From: Belliella kenyensis
GTDB lineage: Bacteria; Bacteroidota; Bacteroidia; Cytophagales; Cyclobacteriaceae
DNA length: 64,000 nucleotides
Direction of reading: 5' to 3'
Assembly: GCF_022549675.1 (NCBI RefSeq)
Contig: NZ_JAKZGR010000004.1
Location: 1-64,000 of the forward strand
This document shows, piece by piece, positions 8,324 through 17,055 of this stretch. The notes under the pieces were generated by a model that saw nothing but the letters and a program-made list of their open reading frames with translations, searched no databases and was not told the DNA's origin. A program made the position numbers and the translations under genes. Within the stretch, counting starts at the first letter, position 1; every line of letters begins with the position of its first letter.

Positions 8324-9823
8324 TTACAAATTAACTTTTATTTCTCCACTCATCAACTTAGGTAACAAAGTATCTCTTGTTTGGATTAAGGTGCGGATTT
8401 GGGTTTGGTTACTATTTATTTTTGTCCAATAATCTGCTGCTATTTTTCCAAACTCTTCCATTTTACTTTTAGGAGGATTTTGAAATTCTATTTTCTCAAT
8501 ATCAGATGGTTTCAATGACGGATAGGTAGATGTTGAACCTTCTGCGATTGAATGCAAATACTGTGTCATTTCATCATTAGTTAATAGTAGATAGACAAAA
8601 TAAGGGTTTATATCTGTACAAGTAATCACACAAAAACCCGTTGATACTACCAAATTTTCTTTAGGATTATTGATAATTCCATAATGTTTTTGATCTGGTC
8701 TTACAGTTGAAATTAGAATGTCATTATTCTGAACTAGTCGTTTTGCTCTACTTGGTGCATTTTTAAGAAAAAGCTTTTGAGTTTCATTTACAATTCCTTC
8801 AGTAAGTGAACTTGTGTCAAGATACTCGATTTCTGTAAATTCGTAATCCTTTGAGATACTTCTAAGATTCGTTTTTACAAATTGCCCTAAAGTAGCTGTC
8901 TCCCAACTCTCCTCCGCTTCCTCCACAAACCAAGCTCTAAAAAGCGTTTCTGCCAATTGCTCTAAAGTTTTATTTTGGCGGTGGAGCAGGTCTATTTTGT
9001 CATCTAAACTGCTCAAGATAGAAGCAATGGCGATTTGTTCTTGGAGGGGTGGTTTGGAAAATGATATTTTTTCAATATCTGTTTTTGAAATATTAGCCTG
9101 ATTAGCACTCCCAGAAGATTGACTTGCCAAATAATGATGTGTGTCCTTGTTTTTCAAAAAATAATACAAATAATCATCACTTAACTCTTTAGGATTTTTT
9201 GAAAACAATTTACCTACCCTTTGGTTTAGTAATGCCTTAGTATCTAACTTGTATTTTGAAACTAATCCTACTACTTGTGTTTCCAATTCAGGATGATTAC
9301 CAGTTAATGAAATTAATACATCTCCTTTTTCAACAACATACTTTTTTAAATTGTCAGAATATAAATGATAGTGAACACCATCAATGTTAACATCACCATT
9401 TGCAACATTTTTAATTTTAATTACAGGCAATGAATTTGGTTTTTCATTATCAAGAAAATCTGTTGATTTGAATGCATAACCATTTATTGTTTCAATGAAT
9501 TCTCCCAACTTAACTTCCTTCCACCTACTATACAACTCAATTCCCACTCTATCAATATGGTCTTTTAGTTCAGGTTCTTTAATGGTGTGGTAATTAATCA
9601 AATCAACTTTATAAGGAATGTTTGTATCATCAAATTTTTGATGTAGGCTGAGGGTGTCATCAAAATTAAAATCTTGCCCTTTAATGGCAATATCAATATC
9701 GGAGCCTTCTTTATAATTACCTTTTGCCCTGCTACCAAATACAATAGCTTTATCCACTTTTGCATTTTCGGCAAAAATGTTTTGTAATTTTTCTACAATT
9801 ATATCGGATAATCCAAACTTCAT
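8324..9823 (-). CDS. hsdS: HsdS specificity subunit fused to N-terminal MNT nucleotidyltransferase
   Basis: A 499-residue single reading frame. Residues 1 to about 100 form a minimal nucleotidyltransferase: FGSRAKGNYKEGSDIDI gives GSX10DXD (G30 S31, D42, D44) and a third acidic residue is in YKVDLINY (D74). From about 101 (WKEVKLGEFI) it is a normal HsdS: TRD1, a central conserved coil (PPLQEQIAIASILSSLDDKID..), TRD2, and a second coil ending in TRDTLLPKLMSGEI. HsdS chooses the DNA target for HsdM and HsdR; MNT proteins of HEPN-MNT pairs AMPylate the HEPN partner, which is encoded 11 bases upstream. The fusion is in frame with no sign of error. Confidence 0.95.
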   Translation of the reverse strand: MKFGLSDIIVEKLQNIFAENAKVDKAIVFGSRAKGNYKEGSDIDIAIKGQDFNFDDTLSLHQKFDDTNIPYKVDLINYHTIKEPELKDHIDRVGIELYSRWKEVKLGEFIETINGYAFKSTDFLDNEKPNSLPVIKIKNVANGDVNIDGVHYHLYSDNLKKYVVEKGDVLISLTGNHPELETQVVGLVSKYKLDTKALLNQRVGKLFSKNPKELSDDYLYYFLKNKDTHHYLASQSSGSANQANISKTDIEKISFSKPPLQEQIAIASILSSLDDKIDLLHRQNKTLEQLAETLFRAWFVEEAEESWETATLGQFVKTNLRSISKDYEFTEIEYLDTSSLTEGIVNETQKLFLKNAPSRAKRLVQNNDILISTVRPDQKHYGIINNPKENLVVSTGFCVITCTDINPYFVYLLLTNDEMTQYLHSIAEGSTSTYPSLKPSDIEKIEFQNPPKSKMEEFGKIAADYWTKINSNQTQIRTLIQTRDTLLPKLMSGEIKVNL

Positions 9824-9834
9824 TTAATTTCTAT

Positions 9835-10254
9835 TTATCGGCTTAGCTTTTCTAATTGCAGGCGTGTTTGTAATTGAATAAATAAACCCACATAAGTTTC
9901 AGCAATATCTTTTGCCACTTCTTGTGCCGTTTTTTCATCATAGGTATGCACGCTCAATTTTCTACTATCTACCATATTAAACCAATCTTGCGCTTGGTGT
10001 ATCAACCCTCTGCTTGATGCTAGTTTAATAGCATCTTTACTTCCTTGTATGCCTATTTCGCCTTGCTCTTCGTAATAATCTTTCATAGTTAGCCAAGCCA
10101 ATTCGTATGTCATTTCAAAAAACTTAATCATCCCCACTTTTAACACTTCATCTTCGGGATCTTTTTTAGATTCTTCAATTGCTTTTTGTAAACCTTTCAA
10201 TGTTTTATTGAAATTGTTAAATCTCTGAATCCAACGAATGTCTTTATTTTCCAT
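9835..10254 (-). CDS. HEPN/HI0074-type nucleotidyltransferase-substrate protein
   Basis: A 139-residue all-helical protein of the HI0074 (NTase substrate-binding, PF08780-type) branch of the HEPN superfamily. It carries FFEMTYELAWLTMKDY and the motif R98-KLSV-H103-T-Y105 (RX4HXY). In characterised HEPN-MNT toxin-antitoxin systems R and H form the RNase site and the tyrosine is the residue AMPylated by MNT. All three are kept here. The start codon directly abuts the hsdM stop and the stop lies 11 bases before the MNT-HsdS gene, so stoichiometric production with the R-M subunits is likely. It could instead be a non-toxic binding partner, as suggested for HI0074 itself. Confidence 0.9.
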   Translation of the reverse strand: MENKDIRWIQRFNNFNKTLKGLQKAIEESKKDPEDEVLKVGMIKFFEMTYELAWLTMKDYYEEQGEIGIQGSKDAIKLASSRGLIHQAQDWFNMVDSRKLSVHTYDEKTAQEVAKDIAETYVGLFIQLQTRLQLEKLSR

Positions 10255-11847
10255 TTAGTTAATTTTTAAATTCAGTAAATTCAGATTCTGACGTATTTTT
10301 TCATTCAATTCTGCTTCTTCTTCAATTTGTTTTTCCAGTTCTGTTTTTAAAGAAGTAAAACGTTCTACAAAATCAAAATCATCCTCTTCATCAGCCAAAC
10401 CAACATATCTGCCCGGGGTTAAAACATAATTGAGTTTGGCTACTTCTTCGATAGTGGCTGCCTTGCAAAATCCTGCTACATCTTCGTAATTACCATCAGG
10501 ATTACGCCAGTTGTGGTAAGTTCCTGCTATTAAATTGACATCGTCATCACTTAAATCACGGTTTTTTCGGTTTACCAAAAAGCCCATATTTCGGGCATCA
10601 ATAAACAAAATTTCATTTTCACGATTTCTGAATTTTCCGTTTGTTTTGTTGCGAGACACAAACCATAAACAGGCTGGTATTTGTGTATTCAAAAACAATT
10701 TAGTTGGCAGATTTACAATACAGTCAACCAAACCTTTTTCAATTAAAGCTTTTCTTATCTCACCTTCACCCGTTGTATTTGTAGTCAAAGAACCTTTGGA
10801 TAAAACAAAACCTGCCTGCCCTGTGGGTGCTAAATGATACAAGAAATGTTGGATCCAAGCATAGTTGGCGTTTCCCGTGGGTGGTATTAGGGTTGAGCCT
10901 AATACTTTCCACCTTGCATCATCACGCAATAATTCACCGCTCCAATCGCTGTCATTAAACGGTGGATTCGCTATGATATAATCAGCCTTTAAATCTTTGT
11001 GAGCATTATTTAAAAATGAACCTTCATTGTTCCATTTTACATTACTGCTATCAATGCCACGAATGGATAAATTCATTTTTGCCAATCGCCAAGTAGTTTG
11101 GTTGCTCTCTTGTCCGTAAATGGATATTCGGTCGGCTGGGTTTAAACTTAAACCTGCTGTTCCTTTTTTCTTGTAATAGTCTTGATGTCTATTGATGAAC
11201 TTCTCACTTTGCACAAACATTCCACCACTTCCGCAACAAGGGTCAAAAACGCGTCCTTCATAAGGCTCCAGCATTTCAACCAACAATTTTACCACGCTTT
11301 GCGGTGTGTAGAATTGTCCTCCTTTTTTGCCCTCAGCCAAAGCAAATTCTCCTAGGAAGTATTCAAAAACTTGCCCTAAAACATCTTTGCTTTGTGCTTC
11401 TTTTGTTCCAATAGTTGCAGAACCGATAAGATTTACCAATCCGCCCAAGCTTGTCTTGTCTAGTTTTTCTTGAGCAAATACTTTTGGTAAAACTCCACGT
11501 AAAGAAGGATTGTCTTTTTCAATGGCATCCATTGCATCATCAATGTCTTTGCCAATAGTGGGCTGTGTTGCTCTTCCTTGAATGTATGACCAACGAGCCG
11601 TTGCAGGTACAAAAAATACTTTTTCTGCTATATACTCATTCTTATCCTCTGGGTCTGCACCCTCACTTTTCAATGCTACTAATTTTTGATATTGTTCTTC
11701 AAATGCATCTGAAATGTACTTCAGAAAAATCAAACCTAAAGCAACGTGCTTATATTCGGCAGCATCCATATTTTTACGGAGCTTGTCCGCTGCTTTCCAG
11801 AGTTTTTTCTCTAGTGGTTCTTCTTGCGTTTGTTTCTGTTTTGGCAT
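10255..11847 (-). CDS. hsdM: type I DNA methyltransferase subunit (HsdM)
   Basis: A 530-residue N6-adenine methyltransferase that, with HsdS, methylates the host recognition site. The N-terminal HsdM_N helical domain ([39 protein letters not shown]) is followed by the Rossmann domain with motif [12 protein letters not shown], the QFYTP segment, and catalytic motif IV in [12 protein letters not shown] (NPPF). The C-terminal coiled segment ([20 protein letters not shown]) should pack against HsdS. Length is normal. It is the first gene of the seven-gene operon; the promoter should lie in 11848-11945, although I see no clear TAnnTTTG box there. Confidence 0.97.
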   Translation of the reverse strand: MPKQKQTQEEPLEKKLWKAADKLRKNMDAAEYKHVALGLIFLKYISDAFEEQYQKLVALKSEGADPEDKNEYIAEKVFFVPATARWSYIQGRATQPTIGKDIDDAMDAIEKDNPSLRGVLPKVFAQEKLDKTSLGGLVNLIGSATIGTKEAQSKDVLGQVFEYFLGEFALAEGKKGGQFYTPQSVVKLLVEMLEPYEGRVFDPCCGSGGMFVQSEKFINRHQDYYKKKGTAGLSLNPADRISIYGQESNQTTWRLAKMNLSIRGIDSSNVKWNNEGSFLNNAHKDLKADYIIANPPFNDSDWSGELLRDDARWKVLGSTLIPPTGNANYAWIQHFLYHLAPTGQAGFVLSKGSLTTNTTGEGEIRKALIEKGLVDCIVNLPTKLFLNTQIPACLWFVSRNKTNGKFRNRENEILFIDARNMGFLVNRKNRDLSDDDVNLIAGTYHNWRNPDGNYEDVAGFCKAATIEEVAKLNYVLTPGRYVGLADEEDDFDFVERFTSLKTELEKQIEEEAELNEKIRQNLNLLNLKIN

Positions 11848-11945
11848 TGTACTTTCTTAAATCTTTATTCTTCTTGAATTTGCTAATTTATACTTTTATT
11901 CCAAGATTTAAACTCCACTAAGTCCGATTGTAAAAGACTAAATTC

Positions 11946-12356
11946 TCAAATGAACAGCTTTGGGTTGTAGCTAAACCATCTGAAAAATTCGTCGGGAAAA
12001 AATACAAAAATGTCGTGACAAAGCTCTTTCTTAGAAACCGTAGTAAGAGAAAATAAACTATTTGAGAATTTTAAACCGTCAAAAGGCATTTTACATTTTG
12101 AATATTTTCCTTTCATTTTCTTGGTTAAAGTGCTAACGTGATTTTTTTCTCCATTTCTTGAAGTTACAGGGTCGTAAGCAAACTGATTTCTCTCAATTAT
12201 CCTGAAAGTGGACATATCCGTCCCAATGGTATTGGCTATAGAAGGGATAAATTTCTTCTGAATACTTAAACCCACCAAAGGCAAGTCCTCCAAATCACTT
12301 TTTCGTCCTGAGGCTGGTTGAATGTCTTTGCCAAGTGGTTTATAATTCTGTCTCAT
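11946..12356 (-). pseudogene. hsdS fragment, frameshifted
   Basis: The first 70 residues match the start of an HsdS target-recognition domain: DLEDLPLVGLSIQKKFIPSI, ANTIGTDMSTFRIIERNQFA and YDPVTSRNGEK. After a run of seven A bases (minus strand) the frame turns into unrelated sequence (NHVSTLTKKMKGKY..). In the alternative frame the text continues as ITLAL, as expected for HsdS, and then meets stops. The rest of HsdS is missing. It overlaps the ORF6N pseudogene by four bases and lies 98 bases upstream of hsdM, so it is probably the relic of an older specificity gene. Confidence 0.75.
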
Positions 12357-13273
12357 ATCTTACCGATTAAGTTTTGAAGCAAGTTTTTATCCTCAATCAC
12401 CGAAAAGGCGAAACATTTCTTGCCCAAATCTTTTAATGAAGCTCCAATATGATAGAGCTCCTTGTGGTCTATGATTAAAAATCGGTCGTGAAAGTCTTGG
12501 CTGTGTTTTATTTCTAATTTCCCATATTGGGCATTGAACTTTTCTATATCCAAAGCTTTGATGGATGTGTTTTTTGGGGTAATAATGGTAACACCAACCT
12601 TTTTAGATTTTTCGGTTAACATTTCCAAAATACTCAGGTCTATGTAATTATCTATAATAATAAGTGTGGATTGGGCTTTTTTAATCAGGTCAATCACAAA
12701 ACTATAAGCATCAAATATTTGTCCCTTAAAAAAGATATCTTGTTTAATGGCAGGCTTCCCTTGTTCCAAAGCAGTAAAGATTTTCTCAAAATGTTGGTCG
12801 TTCAGTTGCAGTTTCGTTTCAATGCTTTCTACACGTTGCAATAACCCTGTATGATGAGCCAATACTTTTCTCATTTCTACAAAGGCATTCATAATTTGTA
12901 TGCTGACCATTATGGCTTTTTCACTTCTCAATACAGCTGAAAGCATGGCAACACCTTGCTCTGTAAAAGCATAGGGCAAATATTTTAAGTTTTTTCCTTG
13001 TTGAGTTCCTTAAATTTTCAAGGTCACAAATTGTGATCTTGAATTAGAAGTCACAAATTGTGACCTCAAGTCTTCAATCTCATTTTCGGTTAACTGAAAT
13101 CTAAATTTTTCCGGAAAGCGATTAATATTTCTTTTTACCGCTTGATTTAATATTCGCGTTTCAACTTGATACATTTCTGCCAAATCCCGGTCAAGCATCA
13201 CCTGAACACCACGAATGATAAAGATTAAATCTTCAACTTTGATTAAATCATATCTAACTAGTTCTGTACCCAT
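12353..13273 (-). pseudogene. ORF6N-domain protein with PLD-like C-terminus, interrupted by an in-frame stop
   Basis: Two open segments lie in the same frame: 13273-13010 (ORF6N domain, with QVMLDRDLAEMYQVETR and NINRFPEKFRFQLTENE) and 13009-12353 (YLPYAFTEQGVAMLSAVLRS, then a 200-residue C-terminal region with FHDRFLIIDHKELYHIGASL resembling a phospholipase-D-like fold). A single TAA at 13012-13010 separates them, between SQFVTLKI and GTQQGKNLKY. Without it the protein would be about 306 residues, the normal size of this Bacteroidota family, which often sits in R-M loci. The internal ATG at 12979 could still give the C-terminal part. The function of the family is unknown; ORF6N is a phage-type DNA-binding domain. 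Confidence 0.8.
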
Positions 13274-13287
13274 AAACTGATAAAATT

Positions 13288-13400
13288 TTAAAACCGGTCG
13301 CAATTTGCGACCAGTTCATTTTTCTTGGTATCCGATAAATGAAATCTGAAATGCTCAGGAAATCTTATACTGTTTCTTTTTACTTGTTCGTTCAGTCTTT
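13288..13400 (-). pseudogene. remnant of a second ORF6N gene
   Basis: A minus-strand frame read from about 13400 gives LNEQVKRNSIRFPEHFRFHL followed by SDTKKNELVANCDRF and a TAA at 13290-13288. This is the second half of a different ORF6N domain subtype. It lacks its own start and the YAFTEQG segment that should follow, so it is a relic. Its stop is 15 bases before the start of the other ORF6N pseudogene. Confidence 0.55.
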
Positions 13401-13841
13401 TTGGCTACTTCATCAACTAGTAACTTCAATAGGTTTTTCTTTTTTCTGTCTTTTAGCCATTGATACTGAATTCTGTCTTTGTGTATTTAAAATTCATTTA
13501 CGCTGTCTACGTTGGCAAAAACCTCATTCGCTTGATGTACGGTTGCCCAGTTCTCCGAGCTTTAAAATAAGCCCCACATCTAAAAGGACAAGCTATAAAA
13601 AAAGCCCTGCCCTTTCCTTCATTCAACGCTTTTTCAACAATTTTAAAAATAATGAATTTAGTTGTAATAGAGCCTTTAGCGTAAAAGATTTTCATATATC
13701 CCATCTTTTACTCTGCAATGGCTCCATCTGTAAACAAAAAAATACCCTGATCAGGATATTTTTAGGATAAAACTTAATTGGATTGCTAGAGGCTGCTTTG
13801 AAGGAATGATTAATTTAATTCATTTCCTGAAAACATAAGCC
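13401..13841. other. gene-poor interval between defence island and export array
   Basis: No supported gene. A 65-codon minus-strand frame (13507-13704) has no recognisable domain and weak coding character. A short minus frame from 13460 (MAKRQKKEKPIEV) may be the broken N-terminus of the ORF6N relic. The right part holds the probable terminator of the first permease gene. Confidence 0.5.
13734..13766 (-). terminator. probable terminator of permease 1
   Basis: On the minus strand a short stem around TATCCTGATCAGGGTA is followed by seven T residues, about 80 bases after the permease stop codon. The stem has one mismatch and a small loop, so it is a moderate candidate. Confidence 0.5.
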
Positions 13842-16241
13842 TTAACTGTCTTTCAATGTCTCCGAAGGATTCGTTTGATACACTTTGACAGTTCTATAGA
13901 CAATGGTGACAAAGGCTATAAAGGCCACGCTTGCAATGGATGCTAGGTAAATCGATACGGAGACGGTACTCTTGTAGGCAAAATCCTGCATCCACTGCTC
14001 AGAAAACCAGTATCCAAATCCTACTGCAAGCAGGGCCGAAATACCTAACAAACTGAAGAAATCCGCTGATAATACCCTTAAAATATCAAAGGTGTTGGCT
14101 CCCAAGACTTTTCGGATGGAGATTTCTCGAGTGCGGCGAAGGGCAACATAGGATACTAAGCCAAACAATCCCATACAGGCGATAAAGATCGCTATACCCG
14201 CAAACAAGCTGAATACTTTGCCTACCATCGATTCATACTGGTACATGCGGGCGTATTCTTCGTCTACAAACTTGTATACAAAAGGTCGGGAAGGAAATAT
14301 AGAAGCCCAGACGGTTTCCATGGCCGCTAGCTGTGTAGCGGGATTTCCTTTCGATAATTTAGTTAGAATCACATTCGTTCCATCGGGATCTACAAATATG
14401 GCTAGTGGACTTACCTGATGATGCAGAGAATTGAAGTAGAAGTCTTTTACTACTCCTTTAACACGAACCAGCTCGCCTCCAAAATTCAATTTTCTTCCCA
14501 CGGCATCGATACTTTCCCAACCCAACTCCCGTACAGCAGCTTCATTCAATAATATAGGCAACTCAATCCCATGCTCATAGGCTTGCCATCTTGTAGGATC
14601 CGTAGGTGCTAAGTCTTCCCCTGCTGCAAGTTCTAACCCAATCGTATTCACCAACTCATGATCTGTTGAATAACCTGTGATCAAAAACTCCTTATCATTG
14701 TCCCCACCTGGCGTGATGGAATAAGAAGCCTTAATATAAATCGGCAAGTCCGATGCCTTGCTTACCGATTGAGCAATTCCTTGTCTCACCATTTCATTTC
14801 TGAATGACTCGACTTCACCATGCATTGTGTAATGAAGGTTTAGGGCGATGATCTCTTCCCTATCATAGCCCAAATTGACCTCCTGCATGTAGTTCAGTTG
14901 ATTTTTCACAATCAGCGTCGCCAAGAGTAAACCTATGGATACAAAAAACTGGAATACGACCAAGCCCTTACGCATCCATGTCCCATTGCCGATAGTGGTT
15001 TGCTTACCCAAGGCACGTAATGGAGCCATTCCAGAGAGGATCACTGCGGGATAAATTCCTGAGATAAAACCAATCAGAACAAACAAGAGGACTACAAAAG
15101 ATATCCCTTCGAAAGAAAGTAATAAACTCAGGTTTAGGGGCGTGCTGGCAAAGCTTTCAAAATAGCCACTGATAAGATTTAGGGCCAGCATACTTACCAA
15201 AATAGCGATGGCCGTGAGTATAAATGATTCCGACACAAATTGACCAAACAATTGAAACCGTTCAGCACCCAATACTTTTCTAAGTCCTACTTCCTTATTT
15301 CTTTCTGTAGCCTCAGCAGTAGCCAAATTGACATAATTGATGATACCGATCACAATCAGTAAAATGCCTACCAAAGCAAAAATGTAGATGTATTTGCTGT
15401 CCGAGGTTGGTTTGATGGAATTCAGCGCATTTCCTCCCAAATGAATACTCGACACGGGCTGTATGAAAAATCGGGTAGAAAAGCCATAGCTTGCCATGTC
15501 TTCGCCGAAGTACTTATCCACCATTTGATCAAGTTTGGATTCCACGCTTTCAGGAGCTGAATTTTCACGGAATTTAGCATAGGTATAGTAATTGGAAGGT
15601 GACCAGGCAGGAGTTTTTCCATGCCTATGGGTTTTGAAAGAGGCCAGCAATCCAAATTCCAAATGGCTATTGGAAGGAAAATCCTCCATGATGCCCGTGA
15701 TGGTATAATTTTCTCCCTCTACCTGAACAGTCTTACCAACAGCATCGGAGACATTGCGGAAATAACGCGCTGCGGTGCTTTTGGGGAGTACCAGTTGGAA
15801 AGGTTCGGACAATACGCTCTTGGAATTCCCATGAATTAGATCAAAATCGAAGACTTGGAAAAAGTTTTCATCCACATAGGCAAATTTGGGTTCCTCAAAC
15901 AATTCTCCCTCAATCTCTACCACTACAGAAGAAAAAATACTAAGGTCAAAAACCAAGGTAGCAAGTTCAATTTCCGAGATTTCATCCATCAGGGTTGGAG
16001 CGAGACTTGATGGTGTCGTAGAGACCAATTGCGTTTCTCCATTGGAAGTGAACTCCTGATTGAATTTATAAATCCTCTGGTAATCGGTATACATTTTATC
16101 ATAGCTCCACTCATGATGGATGTACAGCGAAATCGCCAAAAAACTCGTTATGGCAACCGTCAGTCCAAGAATATTGATTCCTGTATAGAGTCTGCGTTTG
16201 CTGAGGTTTCTCAAGGAAACGATAAAATAGTTTTTCCACAT
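13842..16241 (-). CDS. ABC transporter permease, FtsX/MacB type (permease 1)
   Basis: A 799-residue inner-membrane permease with the two-fold architecture of the large Bacteroidota FtsX family: TM1 near residues 20-42 (TGINILGLTVAITSFLAISL), a MacB-type periplasmic domain to about 275, an FtsX membrane block (RNKEVGLRKVLGAERFQLFG after TM2) to about 420, a second periplasmic domain, and a last FtsX block (RTREISIRKVLGANTFDILR, near 710). It has no ATPase domain and needs the ATPase at 27223-27921 or another. It is separated from its paralogues by the Crp/YciI/SRPBCC genes but carries a strong sigma-54 promoter match, so it probably belongs to the same regulon. Substrate unknown. Confidence 0.95.
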   Translation of the reverse strand: MWKNYFIVSLRNLSKRRLYTGINILGLTVAITSFLAISLYIHHEWSYDKMYTDYQRIYKFNQEFTSNGETQLVSTTPSSLAPTLMDEISEIELATLVFDLSIFSSVVVEIEGELFEEPKFAYVDENFFQVFDFDLIHGNSKSVLSEPFQLVLPKSTAARYFRNVSDAVGKTVQVEGENYTITGIMEDFPSNSHLEFGLLASFKTHRHGKTPAWSPSNYYTYAKFRENSAPESVESKLDQMVDKYFGEDMASYGFSTRFFIQPVSSIHLGGNALNSIKPTSDSKYIYIFALVGILLIVIGIINYVNLATAEATERNKEVGLRKVLGAERFQLFGQFVSESFILTAIAILVSMLALNLISGYFESFASTPLNLSLLLSFEGISFVVLLFVLIGFISGIYPAVILSGMAPLRALGKQTTIGNGTWMRKGLVVFQFFVSIGLLLATLIVKNQLNYMQEVNLGYDREEIIALNLHYTMHGEVESFRNEMVRQGIAQSVSKASDLPIYIKASYSITPGGDNDKEFLITGYSTDHELVNTIGLELAAGEDLAPTDPTRWQAYEHGIELPILLNEAAVRELGWESIDAVGRKLNFGGELVRVKGVVKDFYFNSLHHQVSPLAIFVDPDGTNVILTKLSKGNPATQLAAMETVWASIFPSRPFVYKFVDEEYARMYQYESMVGKVFSLFAGIAIFIACMGLFGLVSYVALRRTREISIRKVLGANTFDILRVLSADFFSLLGISALLAVGFGYWFSEQWMQDFAYKSTVSVSIYLASIASVAFIAFVTIVYRTVKVYQTNPSETLKDS

Positions 16242-16317
16242 AGCATGAAGGATTTGAAAATGAAATAACTAAGTTGGTTTAGTTTGCATCAGGGCAAACG
16301 AAATTCACTAGTGATAA

Positions 16318-16333
16318 AGCTATCCTCGTGCCA
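16318..16333 (-). promoter_or_regulatory. sigma-54 (-24/-12) promoter of permease 1
   Basis: Minus strand TGGCACGAGGATAGCT, close to the consensus TGGCACGNNNNTTGCW: the -24 half TGGCACG is perfect and the essential GG and GC are 10 bases apart. Predicted transcription start is near 16307, giving a 5' leader of about 66 bases. An NtrC-type activator is encoded at 32447. Confidence 0.72.
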
Positions 16334-16416
16334 GTCTAAAAACAGCCCAAATGAAGAAAATTGAGGCATTTGTCTCCGAAAACCAAAACAAAACGTACAC
16401 TTTTGACCGCCTACGG

Positions 16417-16460
16417 GCAAAAAAGCAATGCCATGTTTGAAAATCCAAACATGGCATTGA
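16417..16460 (-). terminator. terminator after the SRPBCC gene
   Basis: A perfect 14-bp stem (16426-16439 with 16446-16459, arm CAATGCCATGTTTG) and a 6-base loop, followed on the minus strand by CTTTTTTG. It lies 40 bases beyond the SRPBCC stop and insulates that group from the permease promoter. Confidence 0.85.
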
Positions 16461-16499
16461 CAAGTCTAAAAACCCAAAAGATTAAACATCAGTCAATAG

Positions 16500-17039
16500 T
16501 TACTTTTCTACGGCTTTCTTCAATAATTGTAAGCCTTGTAAATTCGTTTCCTCCATTTCTTTTTTAGCTCCAAACATCCACATGAAAAATGCATCAACGG
16601 TACCTGAAACTAATTTGAAGTCTTGTTTTACTTCAATTCCATTGGGTGTTTCTGTAAAGTTATAGTCAAAAGTTGGTTTGGCAACAAAGGGCTTTTGAAT
16701 GTCACAAACCATACCCACATAGCTCAATTCATCAATGGCTACGATTTCTTGATATCCCACATCCTTTCCTTTATTCCCATGCCAATGATATTGTGCTCCG
16801 ACAGTTCCATCAGTTCCCTTAACCTCATACTTCTGTGAAGGATCCTGTGCCAAAAACGGTGACCACTTTGGGAAATTATTCAAGTATTTTACCATATCAA
16901 AAACTTCTTGTTTAGATCCTTTGATGGTAATGGTTTGAATAATTTGAATGGATTTCAAACCGCTTGCCTTATATAAGCCAAATCCAATGAACGCTACCAG
17001 AGCGATTCCTATCAATGCGAAGATCATTTTTAAGCTCAT
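16500..17039 (-). CDS. SRPBCC (polyketide cyclase-like) protein, membrane-anchored
   Basis: A 179-residue protein. An N-terminal membrane anchor (residues 4-22, MIFALIGIALVAFIGFGLY) is followed by a START/SRPBCC fold domain: TITIKGSKQEVFDMVKYLNN, FPKWSPFL, and a C-terminal helix EEMEETNLQGLQLLKKAVEK. The family binds hydrophobic ligands in a deep pocket; no specific ligand can be named. It is 16 bases downstream of the YciI gene, is probably co-transcribed with it, and is followed by a strong terminator. Confidence 0.85.
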   Translation of the reverse strand: MSLKMIFALIGIALVAFIGFGLYKASGLKSIQIIQTITIKGSKQEVFDMVKYLNNFPKWSPFLAQDPSQKYEVKGTDGTVGAQYHWHGNKGKDVGYQEIVAIDELSYVGMVCDIQKPFVAKPTFDYNFTETPNGIEVKQDFKLVSGTVDAFFMWMFGAKKEMEETNLQGLQLLKKAVEK

Positions 17040-17055
17040 TTTAGAAAGTTTATCC

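Noticed and set aside
13015-13065. Two TCACAAATTGTGA palindromes (and GGTCGCAATTTGCGACC at 13296) that look like operators
   Set aside because: They lie inside the ORF6N coding text and encode RSQFVT or LVANCD, wording typical of the family. The symmetry is explained by the codons.
13507-13704. 65-codon minus-strand frame as a gene
   Set aside because: No recognisable domain, no ribosome-binding site and odd composition; it sits in decayed island sequence.
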